From Brevundimonas pishanensis (GTDB taxonomy: Bacteria > Pseudomonadota > Alphaproteobacteria > Caulobacterales > Caulobacteraceae): a stretch of DNA of 64,000 bases. The translations under genes and the position numbers were made by a program. The stretch is taken from NCBI RefSeq assembly GCF_022750635.1, contig NZ_JAJKBG010000005.1, forward strand, positions 186,001-250,000, written 5' to 3'. Positions 25,074 through 32,952 of the stretch are shown one piece after another. The notes beneath the pieces are model-generated. The model saw only the letters and a list, made by a program, of their open reading frames with translations, was not told where the DNA came from and ran no database searches. How positions within the stretch are numbered: position 1 is the first letter of the stretch; each line of letters begins with the position of its first letter.

Positions 25074-25431
25074 GAGTGCGCAGCCTTTCCCCATTGAATA
25101 TTTTCTTTGTTGATGAACGGCATGGGGGCGCGGGTCAACTGCTCGAAAGGCCGCATTGGTCCATTGTTCCCGAAAACTGCACAGTCTCGGGTCGATTTGT
25201 ATGACGCTGGGTAAAGTTAATAGGCGACCTTACGTCAACAATAGCACCGCACCGATATTGGATTGCGCCGGTTGTGTAGTGAATCAGACTTGTTGGACTG
25301 GTCGCCCAACCGTGATTTTATCGGATAGGCGCAGGGCCTGCGCAGGTGATGTGAAACATGCATCGTCAGGCCATAGATTTGTCCCCATATGCTGATGTCC
25401 TGATTGTTCGATCTAGGATGCTGGAGTTCGT
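25074..25431. other. Intergenic region with divergent promoters
   Basis: This 358-bp gap separates the acyl-CoA synthetase (minus) from the Pro/Ala-rich gene (plus). It is AT-richer than its surroundings. I see no clear hairpin, repeat, tRNA or MerR-type palindrome in it. Confidence 0.4.
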
Positions 25432-26508
25432 ATGTCGTCCAAAGCGTCAACCCCACCCGCCGAAAACACCCCGCGCGAGGGCCAGTCTGTGCCGCCGCCG
25501 GCGCGTATTCCTGCCGTCGGCGAAGGGACATTCCAGAAGGGCCGTGTCGTATGGGGACGTCCTCCCCAGGTCACGTTCCGGGCCGGACCTCTGCCGAGAG
25601 ATGAGGGGCTGGCGCGTCTGATGGCCATGCCGCCCCATCCGCAGCCCCCGCGCGCCCAGTCCGCCACGCCACGCGTGACGGGTTCTGCGGCTGCCGGTGC
25701 AGGCATGGGTGGTTTCTCCAATGTCCCGTCGCCCAAGCCTTCGGTGAGCGAGAGCAAGGGTGCGGTTCCGCAGGCCAACGACTCCGGCATATTTGGCAAT
25801 ACTCTGGTTCCGCCGCCGCCCACCAAGCCGAAGGCGTCCGAACCTGTGACGACTGCGCCCGCAGCGGCGTCTCCTGTGGTCGCTGCACCCGTGGCGACTG
25901 CTGTGCCGGAAGGAGGCGATGTCCTGAACGCACCGGTTGTGTCGTCCCCCGAGCCGGTGATTGCTGCGGCTCCATCGCCAGTTAAAGGCAATCGCGGGAT
26001 CGGGACTTGGGTGGCTGTGGGCGCGATTGCCCTTGCCGCAGGCGCGGCAGCGCTGGTGTGGCTCAATCGCGAACCGGCCACTGTGACTGAAACGCCCGCT
26101 CCGCCGGTGACGGCAGCAGAAGAGACGGCAACCGCGCCGGTGGAACTGCCTGCCGGAGCGCCCGTCGAAGCGCCTGGCGATGCGCCTGCGGAAGCGGATG
26201 TTGCTGCGACCTCGACCCCGCCCGTTGCTGCGCGTCCTGCACCGGTCGCACCGGCTCGCGCTACGACTGCTCCCGCGCGTGAAGCCGCTGCAAGGCCCCT
26301 GCCTGTACCTGCAGAGCCTGCACGCACGACAGCGCATGTGGCCCAGACGCGTCCGGCACCCCAGAGCACCGCTCCGGTCGTGGTGGTCACGCCGCCTGTG
26401 GAGGCGGTTACGCTGCCCGTTGTTCAGGGGGCGCCGCCCACCGCAGCGCGTCCGCCGGAAACCGATCCTAACGCGCCTGTCGTCACGCGACCGGCGAGAC
26501 TGGATTAA
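25432..26508 (+). CDS. Pro/Ala-rich single-pass membrane protein (358 aa)
   Basis: The protein has three parts. Residues 1-190 are disordered and rich in Pro, Ala and Ser (VPPPARIPAVGEG, PPPPTKPKASEP). One hydrophobic helix follows at about 190-210 (GTWVAVGAIALAAGAAALVWL). The remaining 150 residues are again Pro/Ala/Thr-rich and mainly negatively charged or neutral. With the N-terminus inside, the C-terminal half would span the periplasm. A C-terminal SPOR or TonB domain is not visible. A short in-frame segment ahead of the helix (about residues 35-75, VVWGRPPQVTFRAGPLPRDEG) looks more folded. I do not recognise the family. Its stop overlaps the convergent neighbour's stop by four bases (TTAA). 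Confidence 0.7.
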   Translation: MSSKASTPPAENTPREGQSVPPPARIPAVGEGTFQKGRVVWGRPPQVTFRAGPLPRDEGLARLMAMPPHPQPPRAQSATPRVTGSAAAGAGMGGFSNVPSPKPSVSESKGAVPQANDSGIFGNTLVPPPPTKPKASEPVTTAPAAASPVVAAPVATAVPEGGDVLNAPVVSSPEPVIAAAPSPVKGNRGIGTWVAVGAIALAAGAAALVWLNREPATVTETPAPPVTAAEETATAPVELPAGAPVEAPGDAPAEADVAATSTPPVAARPAPVAPARATTAPAREAAARPLPVPAEPARTTAHVAQTRPAPQSTAPVVVVTPPVEAVTLPVVQGAPPTAARPPETDPNAPVVTRPARLD

Positions 26509-26903
26509 ACCGGCGGCGGCGGGGCTGGCTTGAGTGGCACATAGCCCCGCTCGACCATCCGGCGAAGGGCTTCATAGGCCTCGGCCAGTTCTTCATAGGC
26601 AAGGCGGGCCGAGGACAGTCGCGCCACCTGATCGGGTGTAGCTGGCGAGCCCGACTGGCTGAGGCGCAGAGCTTCAGCCGCCCAGCGCGCGCGGGCCTGT
26701 GCCGTCATGACGGCCAGCTTTTCGAAATGGACGGGATCGGCCTCGCCCAGCATCTGGCCGATGACCTCGCGGTTTGCCAGCCAGGCGGTGTAGTCGATCT
26801 GTTCCAGCAAGCCGCGTAGCCGACGCTGGTCCTGCGGGTCCATGTCTTCCGGCTGGAAGTGATCGCGCGGGCGGCGGTAGTTCTGGGTCAGGATGGTGGA
26901 CAT
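26505..26903 (-). CDS. Hypothetical protein (132 aa)
   Basis: The start MSTILTQNYRRPRDHFQP at 26903 follows AAAGG at good spacing; the longer frame to 27008 adds 35 residues of unlikely sequence. The protein is helical, with charged segments (PQDQRRLRGLLEQIDYTAW, FEKLAVMTAQARARWAAEAL, LAYEELAEAYEALRRMVERG) and a Pro-rich end. No signal or membrane segment is seen. Function unknown. It converges on the membrane protein gene and shares its stop region. Confidence 0.65.
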   Translation of the reverse strand: MSTILTQNYRRPRDHFQPEDMDPQDQRRLRGLLEQIDYTAWLANREVIGQMLGEADPVHFEKLAVMTAQARARWAAEALRLSQSGSPATPDQVARLSSARLAYEELAEAYEALRRMVERGYVPLKPAPPPPV

Positions 26904-27067
26904 CGGCGACCTTTCACTGTGCTGGGGCAAACAGGGTTGTGCAAACCAAGCTGGGCCATAGGGGTTAACTCCGCGTTGAGGACGGAACCGGACAGCGGCT
27001 GCGCCCATTTCGAATAGGAGAGTTCCCGCCAGCGTGTCGGGGACGATGCTACGATGGAGACGCTGAA

Positions 27068-27433
27068 ATGGCTGATACTCTGACTACGCCCCAGACCCCG
27101 GCGAATGCGAACGACGAACGCTCGTGGGAGGAAGCGCTGGAGGAAGCCATCAACCTGTTCGAACAGGGCGAGTCGCTTAATCAGGAGCGTTTCGCTGAGC
27201 TGCTCGAAGAGTTGAAGCGCGGCAAGGTTCACGCCGATCACCTGCCCGCAGATGATCCGCGCCTAGAGATGATGGCAGCCCTGCGGGAGCGGGCGTCCAA
27301 GCTGGAAGCCAGTGCAGCACTGGGTACTGGTCCGACCGACCAGATCAGCAGCCTGCTGGGCGGTCTGACCGGCCAGCCCAGCAAGACGACGGCCCCCGCC
27401 GTCACCGAGATCGAAGGCCGCGACGAAGACTGA
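27068..27433 (+). CDS. Hypothetical acidic helical protein (121 aa)
   Basis: GGAG lies upstream of the ATG. The protein is soluble and acidic, with a helical core (EEALEEAINLFEQGESLNQERFAELLEELKRGKV is split here between residues 19 and 53) and a disordered Ser/Thr/Pro-rich tail. It resembles exonuclease VII small subunits only in general helical composition, and their typical signature is absent. It converges on ppk2, 15 bp away. Function unknown. Confidence 0.6.
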   Translation: MADTLTTPQTPANANDERSWEEALEEAINLFEQGESLNQERFAELLEELKRGKVHADHLPADDPRLEMMAALRERASKLEASAALGTGPTDQISSLLGGLTGQPSKTTAPAVTEIEGRDED

Positions 27434-27448
27434 TGATTACAATGGCGG

Positions 27449-28189
27449 TCAGGGGTTCAGCTTGCCCTTGGCTGACTTTGCCGACAGGACGACATCGCTG
27501 TCCGGCTTGTCCACCTTTATGGGGGACTGGGCGGCGGCATGCAGGATGTGGCGGATGATGTTGAGACGCGCCGTCTTTTTCTTGTCGGTTTTAATCGCTG
27601 TCCAAGGGGCGAAGTCGAAGCTGGTCTTGGTCAGCATTTCGTCGCGGGCCTTGGAATAGAGGTCCCAGCGCGCTTGAGCCTCCTTGTCCATGGGCGAGAC
27701 TTTAAAGCGTTTGATCGGGTCGCTTTCTCGTTCGGACAGGCGTTTGGCCTGTTCCTCGCGGCTGATGTCCAACCACAGCTTGATGATGGTGATACCCGAG
27801 TTGGCCAGCAGGCGCTCGAAGTCCTCGACGTCGCGCAGGAAGTCGGCGTGCTGTTGCGGCGTGCAGAAGCCCATTACGGGTTCGACGCCGGCGCGGTTGT
27901 ACCATGAGCGGTTGAAGATGACTGTCTCGCCCGCCGCCGGCAGGTGCGGGACGTAACGTTGGAAGTACCACTGGCTGCTTTCACGCTCTGTGGGCTTGGG
28001 CAGGGCGACCACGCGGGTCAAGCGCGGGGCCATATTCTCGGTCAGGCGTTTGATCGCGCCGTCCTTGCCCGCCGCATCGCGACCTTCAAAGATGATCAGC
28101 GTCTTGCGGCCCTGTTCGATGCCTGCCGCTTGGATCTCGACGATTTGGACCTGAAGGGCTTCCAACTGGGCTTCATAGTCTTTGGACAT
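27449..28189 (-). CDS. ppk2: Polyphosphate kinase 2 (PPK2, single domain, 246 aa)
   Basis: PPK2 enzymes use polyphosphate to phosphorylate nucleoside mono- or diphosphates, or run in reverse. Seen are Walker A (LIIFEGRDAAGKDGAIKR, about 31-48), the RWYNRAGVEPVMGF-type motif after FNRSWY, Walker B (IIKLWLDISREEQ) and the lid (SDPIKRFKVSPMD). The length and the WYNRAGVEPVMGFC motif fit the single-domain group, mostly GDP/ADP-phosphorylating. The tail is Lys/Ser-rich and probably unstructured. The 27068 gene reads towards it; no polyphosphate kinase 1 or phosphatase is adjacent. Confidence 0.94.
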   Translation of the reverse strand: MSKDYEAQLEALQVQIVEIQAAGIEQGRKTLIIFEGRDAAGKDGAIKRLTENMAPRLTRVVALPKPTERESSQWYFQRYVPHLPAAGETVIFNRSWYNRAGVEPVMGFCTPQQHADFLRDVEDFERLLANSGITIIKLWLDISREEQAKRLSERESDPIKRFKVSPMDKEAQARWDLYSKARDEMLTKTSFDFAPWTAIKTDKKKTARLNIIRHILHAAAQSPIKVDKPDSDVVLSAKSAKGKLNP

Positions 28190-28293
28190 GGCGTCTCGCT
28201 TCTCGCATTGGGGACAGGGCCAAAACCGCTGTGATTTGCCGCATTACACGCTCGTAACTTTGCTTATCTGCGACGAGGGTCAAGCATGGCGAT

Positions 28294-29451
28294 ATGCAAA
28301 ACACCGACCAAGCCCGAACCGTTGCTGCCTCTGTTGGCCCAGATCGCCGCGTGTTTCTTGTCGCGGGGGCTTCGGCTTCCATGACGGGGGTGATGCCTGC
28401 ATTTGCGCGGGCGCAGGCGGCTGCGTCACCATTTGAGGCAGGGCTCGAACGGGCGTTCGAAGCAGCCAAGCCTGTGGCGCTGGCGGGACGGGTCTGGAAG
28501 GACGGGCAGACGCTTTGGCAAGGGGCCAAAGGCTTGCGGCGCGCCGATGGTGAGGCTGCCGTGACCCAAGACGACCGCTGGCATCTCGGCTCCAACGGTA
28601 AGGCCATGACGGCGGCGCTATGGGCGCGACTGGTGGAGCAGGGCAAGGCCGCGTGGGACATGCCGCTGCCCCGCGCTGTGGAGGCTGCCTATCCGGGGAT
28701 GGCCATTCATGCGGGGTGGTCGGATCGCAGTGTCGACGATTTCATGCGTCACCGCGCAGGGCTTTATGACGACACCTACATCACGCCGCTCTGGTTGATG
28801 GCTTCGCGGATGAAGCCACAGCCCCTTCCGGTTCAGCGGCGCGAGTTGGTGCAGGCGGTTCTTGCGGCACCTCCGAACGGTCCTCGGGGAACCTATACCT
28901 ATGGAAACGCCAACTACATATTGGTGGGCGCGCTCATGGAGGGGCTGAGCGGACAACCGTGGGAAGAGCTGATGCGCAGCGAGGTTTTCGCCCCGCTCGG
29001 CATGGTGACGGCGGGCTGTGGCGCGCCGCAGGGAGAACAGCCGTGGGGGCATGGTGCACAGCTCAAACCGGTGAACCCTGAAAGTGCGGGTTCAGACAAT
29101 CCTGCGGTGATGGGTCCGGCGGGAACCATCCATATGGGATTGGCCGACTATGGACGGTTCCTGAACGCCATGATGACGGCGGGCTGGCTGTCGCAGGACA
29201 GTTTGTCGCGGCTGCTCACTCCGCTGGATGGCGAGCAGTATGCCTTGGGCTGGATGGCACCCGGATCAAGGGCCTGGGCGGGCGGTCCGGCTGTATTACA
29301 TAACGGTTCCAATACGATGTGGTTTGCGACCGTTGTTATGGCTCCGGCGAAAAAACTCGCCTTTGTGTCTGTGGCGAACGATGCCGAACACGGCGGAGAA
29401 GCCTGCTCTGCGCTTATGAGCGAAATGATCTCTGCGGCCGCGGCGAGTTGA
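28294..29451 (+). CDS. Secreted class C beta-lactamase-type serine hydrolase (385 aa)
   Basis: The N-terminus carries a twin-arginine-like signal (DRRVFLVAGASASMTG, about 17-32) with cleavage probably near FARAQA. The catalytic features are SNGK in the SxxK position (about residue 100), YGN in the Y-x-N position (TYGNANYILVGALME), and HNG in the third motif (VLHNGSNTMWF). These define the serine beta-lactamase/DD-peptidase/esterase superfamily, and the family also includes non-lactamase hydrolases. The start at 28294 has only a weak GAGGG upstream. It stands between ppk2 and a cold-shock gene with no evident pathway. Confidence 0.88.
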   Translation: MQNTDQARTVAASVGPDRRVFLVAGASASMTGVMPAFARAQAAASPFEAGLERAFEAAKPVALAGRVWKDGQTLWQGAKGLRRADGEAAVTQDDRWHLGSNGKAMTAALWARLVEQGKAAWDMPLPRAVEAAYPGMAIHAGWSDRSVDDFMRHRAGLYDDTYITPLWLMASRMKPQPLPVQRRELVQAVLAAPPNGPRGTYTYGNANYILVGALMEGLSGQPWEELMRSEVFAPLGMVTAGCGAPQGEQPWGHGAQLKPVNPESAGSDNPAVMGPAGTIHMGLADYGRFLNAMMTAGWLSQDSLSRLLTPLDGEQYALGWMAPGSRAWAGGPAVLHNGSNTMWFATVVMAPAKKLAFVSVANDAEHGGEACSALMSEMISAAAAS

Positions 29452-29470
29452 AATAACGGAATCATTTCAG

Positions 29471-29631
29471 TTGACCGTTTGCGAATAGCAAGGGACAACG
29501 TTTGCGCAGTCCGGATATCGCGTGAGGTCCAAACTCGCGTCTCGCTCCTTAGTCGAACGAGGTTGTCCAGATGGACTGACGGGTTCTCTTCGGGGAATTC
29601 GACTGGAAAACGCGTTCAATGGAGACGCAAC
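29471..29631 (+). promoter_or_regulatory. Cold-shock gene promoter and long 5' leader
   Basis: TTGACC (29471-29476) makes a plausible -35, and the leader would then be about 125 bases. It contains a 7-bp long-range pairing AGTCGAA (29551-29557) with TTCGACT (29598-29604) that encloses a GTCC-AGAT-GGAC hairpin (29565-29576). Long structured leaders are typical of csp genes and act as RNA thermosensors in related bacteria. No direct evidence for that here. Confidence 0.5.
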
Positions 29632-29835
29632 ATGGCGACCGGCACGGTCAAGTGGTTCAACCCGACCAAGGGTTATGGCTTCATCCAACCTGATGATGGT
29701 GGTTCGGACGTTTTCGTCCACATCACTGCTGTCCAAAAGGCCGGCCTTGCGGGCCTGGATGACAACACCAAGGTCGAGTACGAACTCGAAAACCAGCGCG
29801 GCAAAACCGCTGCTGTGGAACTGAAGGTTCTCTAA
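29632..29835 (+). CDS. cspA: Cold-shock domain protein (67 aa)
   Basis: This small OB-fold protein binds single-stranded nucleic acid. The RNP1 motif KGYGFIQPDD and RNP2 motif VFVHITAVQ are intact, and the start MATGTVKWFN is typical. The start at 29632 is set by the GGAGACGCAAC Shine-Dalgarno, although the frame is open further upstream. It has a long leader and a strong terminator. The family is involved in cold and stationary-phase adaptation as an RNA chaperone. Which paralogue this is cannot be told from one window. Confidence 0.96.
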   Translation: MATGTVKWFNPTKGYGFIQPDDGGSDVFVHITAVQKAGLAGLDDNTKVEYELENQRGKTAAVELKVL

Positions 29836-29866
29836 GAACCCCGGCTCCCGGACCTAAAGGTTCAGG

Positions 29867-29903
29867 AAAACGCGGAAGACCTTTTGGTCCTCCGCGTTTT
29901 TTT
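29867..29903 (+). terminator. Intrinsic terminator after the cold-shock gene
   Basis: A stem of about 15 bp with one A-C mismatch (aaaacgcggaagacc / ggtcctccgcgtttt) ends in seven Ts. It may also stop the convergent gluQ transcript, since As flank the other side. Confidence 0.85.
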
Positions 29904-29910
29904 GTGCCCG

Positions 29911-30759
29911 CTAGAAACCGATCTCGGCGCGCAGGTCCCTGGCGGTCATGCCGTCTTCGCGCAAGGCTTGCAGGGTGACCGAGCCATCCCGTTTGGCATA
30001 GCGTCTGCCGTCCGGACCCGTCAGCAGCCGGTGGTGGCGGTAAATTGGTTCCGGCCAGCCGAACAGGCTCTGGATCAGCCGCTGGATGTGGGTGGCTTCG
30101 AACAGATCGACCCCGCGTATAATGTGGGTCATCCCCTGCAGGGCATCATCGTGAACGGCGGCCAGATGATAGGCGGCTCCGGCATCCTTTCGCGCCAGAA
30201 CGACGTCGCCGGCCGTCTCGGGGCGGGCCTTGATGCGACCATTCTCGCCCTGCGGCCCTTGGCCTTCCTCGAAGAAGGAAAGGCTGTCCCACGCTGCGCC
30301 GCCCAGTGTGTCACGCGCGGCATCCAGAGACAGTCGCCATGCGAACGGCCTTCCGGCCCTTAACAGTTCGGCCTCTTCATCTTGTGGGTGCGGGCCGGGG
30401 CGGACGGCTTCGGCAGCGCCATGCGGGGCGTGGCCGATGGTGTCCAGAAACTCTTTACGGGTCCGGAAGCAGCGATAGACCAGTCCGCGTTGTCGCAGGT
30501 CCTCGACCGCCCCTGCGTAGTCGTCCAGATGATCGGACTGCCGCCGGACCGAGTGCTCCCAGTCCAGACCCAGCCATTGCAGGTCTTCATAGATGCCGTC
30601 TTCGAATGCAGGCTTGCAGCGGGTGGGGTCGATATCCTCGATCCGCAGCACAAATCGCCCGCCCGCTTCGGAAGCGGCTTGGCGGGCGGTCAGCGCGGAA
30701 AAGGCATGGCCTTTATGAAGGCGGCCGGTCGGAGAGGGGGCAAATCGGGTGGCAAACAC
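29911..30759 (-). CDS. gluQ: Glutamyl-Q tRNA(Asp) synthetase (GluQ-RS), truncated GluRS paralogue (282 aa)
   Basis: GluQ-RS attaches glutamate to queuosine in tRNA(Asp) and lacks the anticodon-binding domain, which matches the length here. The HIGH-like region reads FAPSPTGRLHKGHAFSAL, followed by FVLRIEDIDPTRCKPAFEDG, and the KMSKS-like position reads RRYAKRDGS. The YRCF segment replaces the Cys-x-Cys zinc motif of some homologues. GTG 30759 (VFATRFAPS) is preferred as start; a TTG at 30768 is possible. The frame continues upstream to 31242 as Pro/Ala/Ser-rich antisense sequence, which is not coding. It is divergent from the glycosylase gene at 30840. Confidence 0.92.
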   Translation of the reverse strand: MFATRFAPSPTGRLHKGHAFSALTARQAASEAGGRFVLRIEDIDPTRCKPAFEDGIYEDLQWLGLDWEHSVRRQSDHLDDYAGAVEDLRQRGLVYRCFRTRKEFLDTIGHAPHGAAEAVRPGPHPQDEEAELLRAGRPFAWRLSLDAARDTLGGAAWDSLSFFEEGQGPQGENGRIKARPETAGDVVLARKDAGAAYHLAAVHDDALQGMTHIIRGVDLFEATHIQRLIQSLFGWPEPIYRHHRLLTGPDGRRYAKRDGSVTLQALREDGMTARDLRAEIGF

Positions 30760-30839
30760 GCTGGGCAAGCTAGTCTTGCGCGGGGTGGGTGTCGAGTTTG
30801 GGTCTGTGCATCGCGCACGCAGTGAACCATGGTGTGCCA

Positions 30840-31502
30840 ATGAGCGAACCGGATTTGCAAAAGGCCGGAGCCCTGACCGTGCACATGGCGTCGGCGCGCG
30901 AGGCTTTGGCGGGCATGGATGCCCGCTTGGCTGTGATCCATAGCCAGACGCCGCCGATGGCGTGGCGGCTGCGGACCGGTGGGTTCGAGGGGCTGTTCCG
31001 GATGATCGTGGAGCAACAGGTGTCGGTGGCGGCGGCGGCCTCGATCTGGCGTCGGGTAGGCGAGGGGCTGGGGGCAATCTCGCCCGAGCGGGTGCTGGCG
31101 CTGGACGTCGAGGTGCTGCGGAGCTTTGGGCTTTCCGGACAAAAGGCGCGCTATGCCCACGAGATTGCGCGGGCGCATAGCGACGGACGGATCGATTTCG
31201 ACCATCTGGAGCGTCTGGATGATGCGCAAGCTGTGGCTGCACTGACGGCGATCAAGGGTGTCGGGCGGTGGACGGCGGAAACGTTCCTGATGTTCTGCGA
31301 GGGCCGTATGGACGTGTTTCCGGCAGGCGATGTGGCATTGCAGGAGGCGTGGCGCTGGGCCGACCGGCAGGAGGCGCGGTTGAAAGAGCGCGACTTCTAT
31401 AAGGTGTCGGAGGGGTGGCAGCCGTATCGGTCCGTAGCCGCTCAGATGCTGTGGCACTGGTATGGTGCGGTGAAGCGCGGCGAGATCACGCTCGAACCAT
31501 AG
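30840..31502 (+). CDS. AlkA-type DNA-3-methyladenine glycosylase II (220 aa)
   Basis: The enzyme removes alkylated bases from DNA by base excision. The helix-hairpin-helix is LTAIKGVGRWTAETFLMF, followed by the catalytic Asp in VFPAGDVALQEA. VEQQVSVAAAASIWRRV and LGLSGQKARYAHEIA are typical of the HhH-GPD fold. ATG 30840 (MSEPDLQKAG) is preferred; a GTG at 30789 would add 17 residues. It lacks the N-terminal regulatory domain of Ada-like proteins. Its Glu/Arg-rich end (KRGEITLEP) is normal. Confidence 0.9.
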   Translation: MSEPDLQKAGALTVHMASAREALAGMDARLAVIHSQTPPMAWRLRTGGFEGLFRMIVEQQVSVAAAASIWRRVGEGLGAISPERVLALDVEVLRSFGLSGQKARYAHEIARAHSDGRIDFDHLERLDDAQAVAALTAIKGVGRWTAETFLMFCEGRMDVFPAGDVALQEAWRWADRQEARLKERDFYKVSEGWQPYRSVAAQMLWHWYGAVKRGEITLEP

Positions 31503-31586
31503 CAAACCTTTGGCGAGGCAGGACAAACGCAAAGGTCGTGTTATGGATGGGGTTGGCGCAGATGTGGCCCGCGCCGGAGGATCGAT

Positions 31587-32240
31587 GTGACACCGCTGAC
31601 TGCGACGGCCGAACTGGCGCGACCGGAAAATGTACTGCCCCTGCTGGATTTCGCGGGTGTGGCTGTGTTTGCCGCGACCGGTGCGCTGGCCGCTGCACGT
31701 CAGAAGCATGATCTGGTGACCTTCGCCTTCTTCGCCGCCCTTACGGGCGTGGGCGGGGGGACGGTGCGCGATCTGTTGATCGGTGCGCCGGTCTTCTGGG
31801 TCAAGGACTGGTGGTACATCGCCATCTGTCTGGGCGCGGCGCTGGGCGTATGGGTGATCGGTGCGCGTACGTGGCGCTTTCGGGCCCTGCTTTGGCTGGA
31901 TGCGATCGGGCTGGCGGCTTATGGCGTGCTGGGTGCGGCCAAGGCAGCGTCCTATGGCGCGGCTCCGCTGATCTGCATTGTCATGGGCGCGCTGACGGCC
32001 TCGTTCGGCGGTATTGTGCGTGATGTGTTGGCCCACCAGCCGTCGATCCTGCTGCGCCGCGAGCTTTACATCACTGCGGCCTTACTCTCGGCGACGCTGT
32101 TTGTGGCGCTTAAGGCTATCAATCTCCCGACATTGGTGGCGGTGCTTTTGGCCATTGCCGCGGGTCTGGCCTTGCGGGCCGGTGCGATCCTCAAGGGCTG
32201 GAGCCTTCCGGCGTTTCCGAGTGCACCGCAACGCTTCTGA
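31587..32240 (+). CDS. TRIC/YadS-family membrane protein (UPF0126, 217 aa)
   Basis: Seven hydrophobic helices arranged as two similar halves, with the glycine-rich motifs GVGGGTVRDLLIG and SFGGIVRDVLAHQPSILLRRELYI, place it in the trimeric intracellular cation channel-like family. These form ion channels or transporters in the inner membrane; some are suggested to carry glycine or ions. The start is GTG 31587 with CGGAGG 6 bases upstream; the nearby ATG runs into a stop. It is 84 bp after the glycosylase gene and may be co-transcribed. The substrate is unknown. Confidence 0.9.
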   Translation: MTPLTATAELARPENVLPLLDFAGVAVFAATGALAAARQKHDLVTFAFFAALTGVGGGTVRDLLIGAPVFWVKDWWYIAICLGAALGVWVIGARTWRFRALLWLDAIGLAAYGVLGAAKAASYGAAPLICIVMGALTASFGGIVRDVLAHQPSILLRRELYITAALLSATLFVALKAINLPTLVAVLLAIAAGLALRAGAILKGWSLPAFPSAPQRF

Positions 32241-32382
32241 AGCTTTGCTGTAAAAGAACCATGATCTTTCAGTCGTGGTGATTGCAGGGAATCAGGTTTA
32301 ACTTTCTTCGTCCTGACAAGGGAAGGAGAAGTGTCTTCAGTCCTCTTGCGTCGATAGTTTGCTGTGTCGGAGGGCCTGCGCG

Positions 32383-32952
32383 ATGCAGGTGCTGACTGGT
32401 GCGCCCTCGGGGTTTCCGGCCCTCGTGTTGAATGCCGACTTCCGGCCTCTTTCCTATTTCCCGCTGTCGCTATGGTCGTGGGAAGAGGTCATCAAAGCCG
32501 TGTGGCAGGACAGGGTCGAGGTGGTGGCTACCTATGACAAGGTGGTGCGAAGCCCCTCCATGGAAATGCAGCTGCCCAGTGTGGTCTGCCTCAAATCCTA
32601 TATTGATCAGGACCGTAGTCCTGCGTTTACGCGGTTCAATCTGTTCCTGCGCGACGGTTTTAGCTGTCAGTATTGCGGACAGCCGGGCACGTCACAGGAC
32701 CTGACCTTTGACCACGTTCTGCCGAGGTCGCAGGGCGGGGTGACATCGTGGAAGAATATCGTCACCGCCTGCGGGCCGTGTAATCTGAAGAAGGGCGGTC
32801 GCACCCCGCTTCAGGCGCACATGCCGCTACGCCGCAAAGTCGAACGCCCGACCGCATGGCAGCTTCAGCAGGCCGGACGGAAGTTCCCGCCCCACACCCT
32901 GCATAAGAGCTGGCTCGACTACCTCTATTGGGATGTGGCGCTGGAGGCTTGA
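32383..32952 (+). CDS. HNH endonuclease-family protein (189 aa)
   Basis: Residues 1-90 form a mixed alpha/beta N-terminal part (MQVLTGAPSGFPALVLNADF). The HNH module follows: first zinc pair CQYCGQ, then LTFDHVLPRSQGGVTSWKNI with the HNH core, then CGPCNLKKGG as second zinc pair. The end is HTLHKSWLDYLYWDVALEA. This matches a widespread alphaproteobacterial HNH protein group; whether it is a nuclease in vivo is not established. ATG 32383 follows CGGAGG. Its last 28 bases overlap the end of the convergent serine hydrolase gene. Confidence 0.9.
   Translation: MQVLTGAPSGFPALVLNADFRPLSYFPLSLWSWEEVIKAVWQDRVEVVATYDKVVRSPSMEMQLPSVVCLKSYIDQDRSPAFTRFNLFLRDGFSCQYCGQPGTSQDLTFDHVLPRSQGGVTSWKNIVTACGPCNLKKGGRTPLQAHMPLRRKVERPTAWQLQQAGRKFPPHTLHKSWLDYLYWDVALEA

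Noticed and set aside
30760..31242. Long upstream extension of the gluQ reading frame
   Set aside because: It lies antisense to the glycosylase gene and is Pro/Ala/Ser-rich without conserved features; GluQ-RS proper starts at VFATRFAPS.
30690..32036. A 448-codon antisense open frame opposite the glycosylase and TRIC genes
   Set aside because: Low-complexity His/Arg/Pro composition typical of a shadow frame; the opposite strand has strong family matches.
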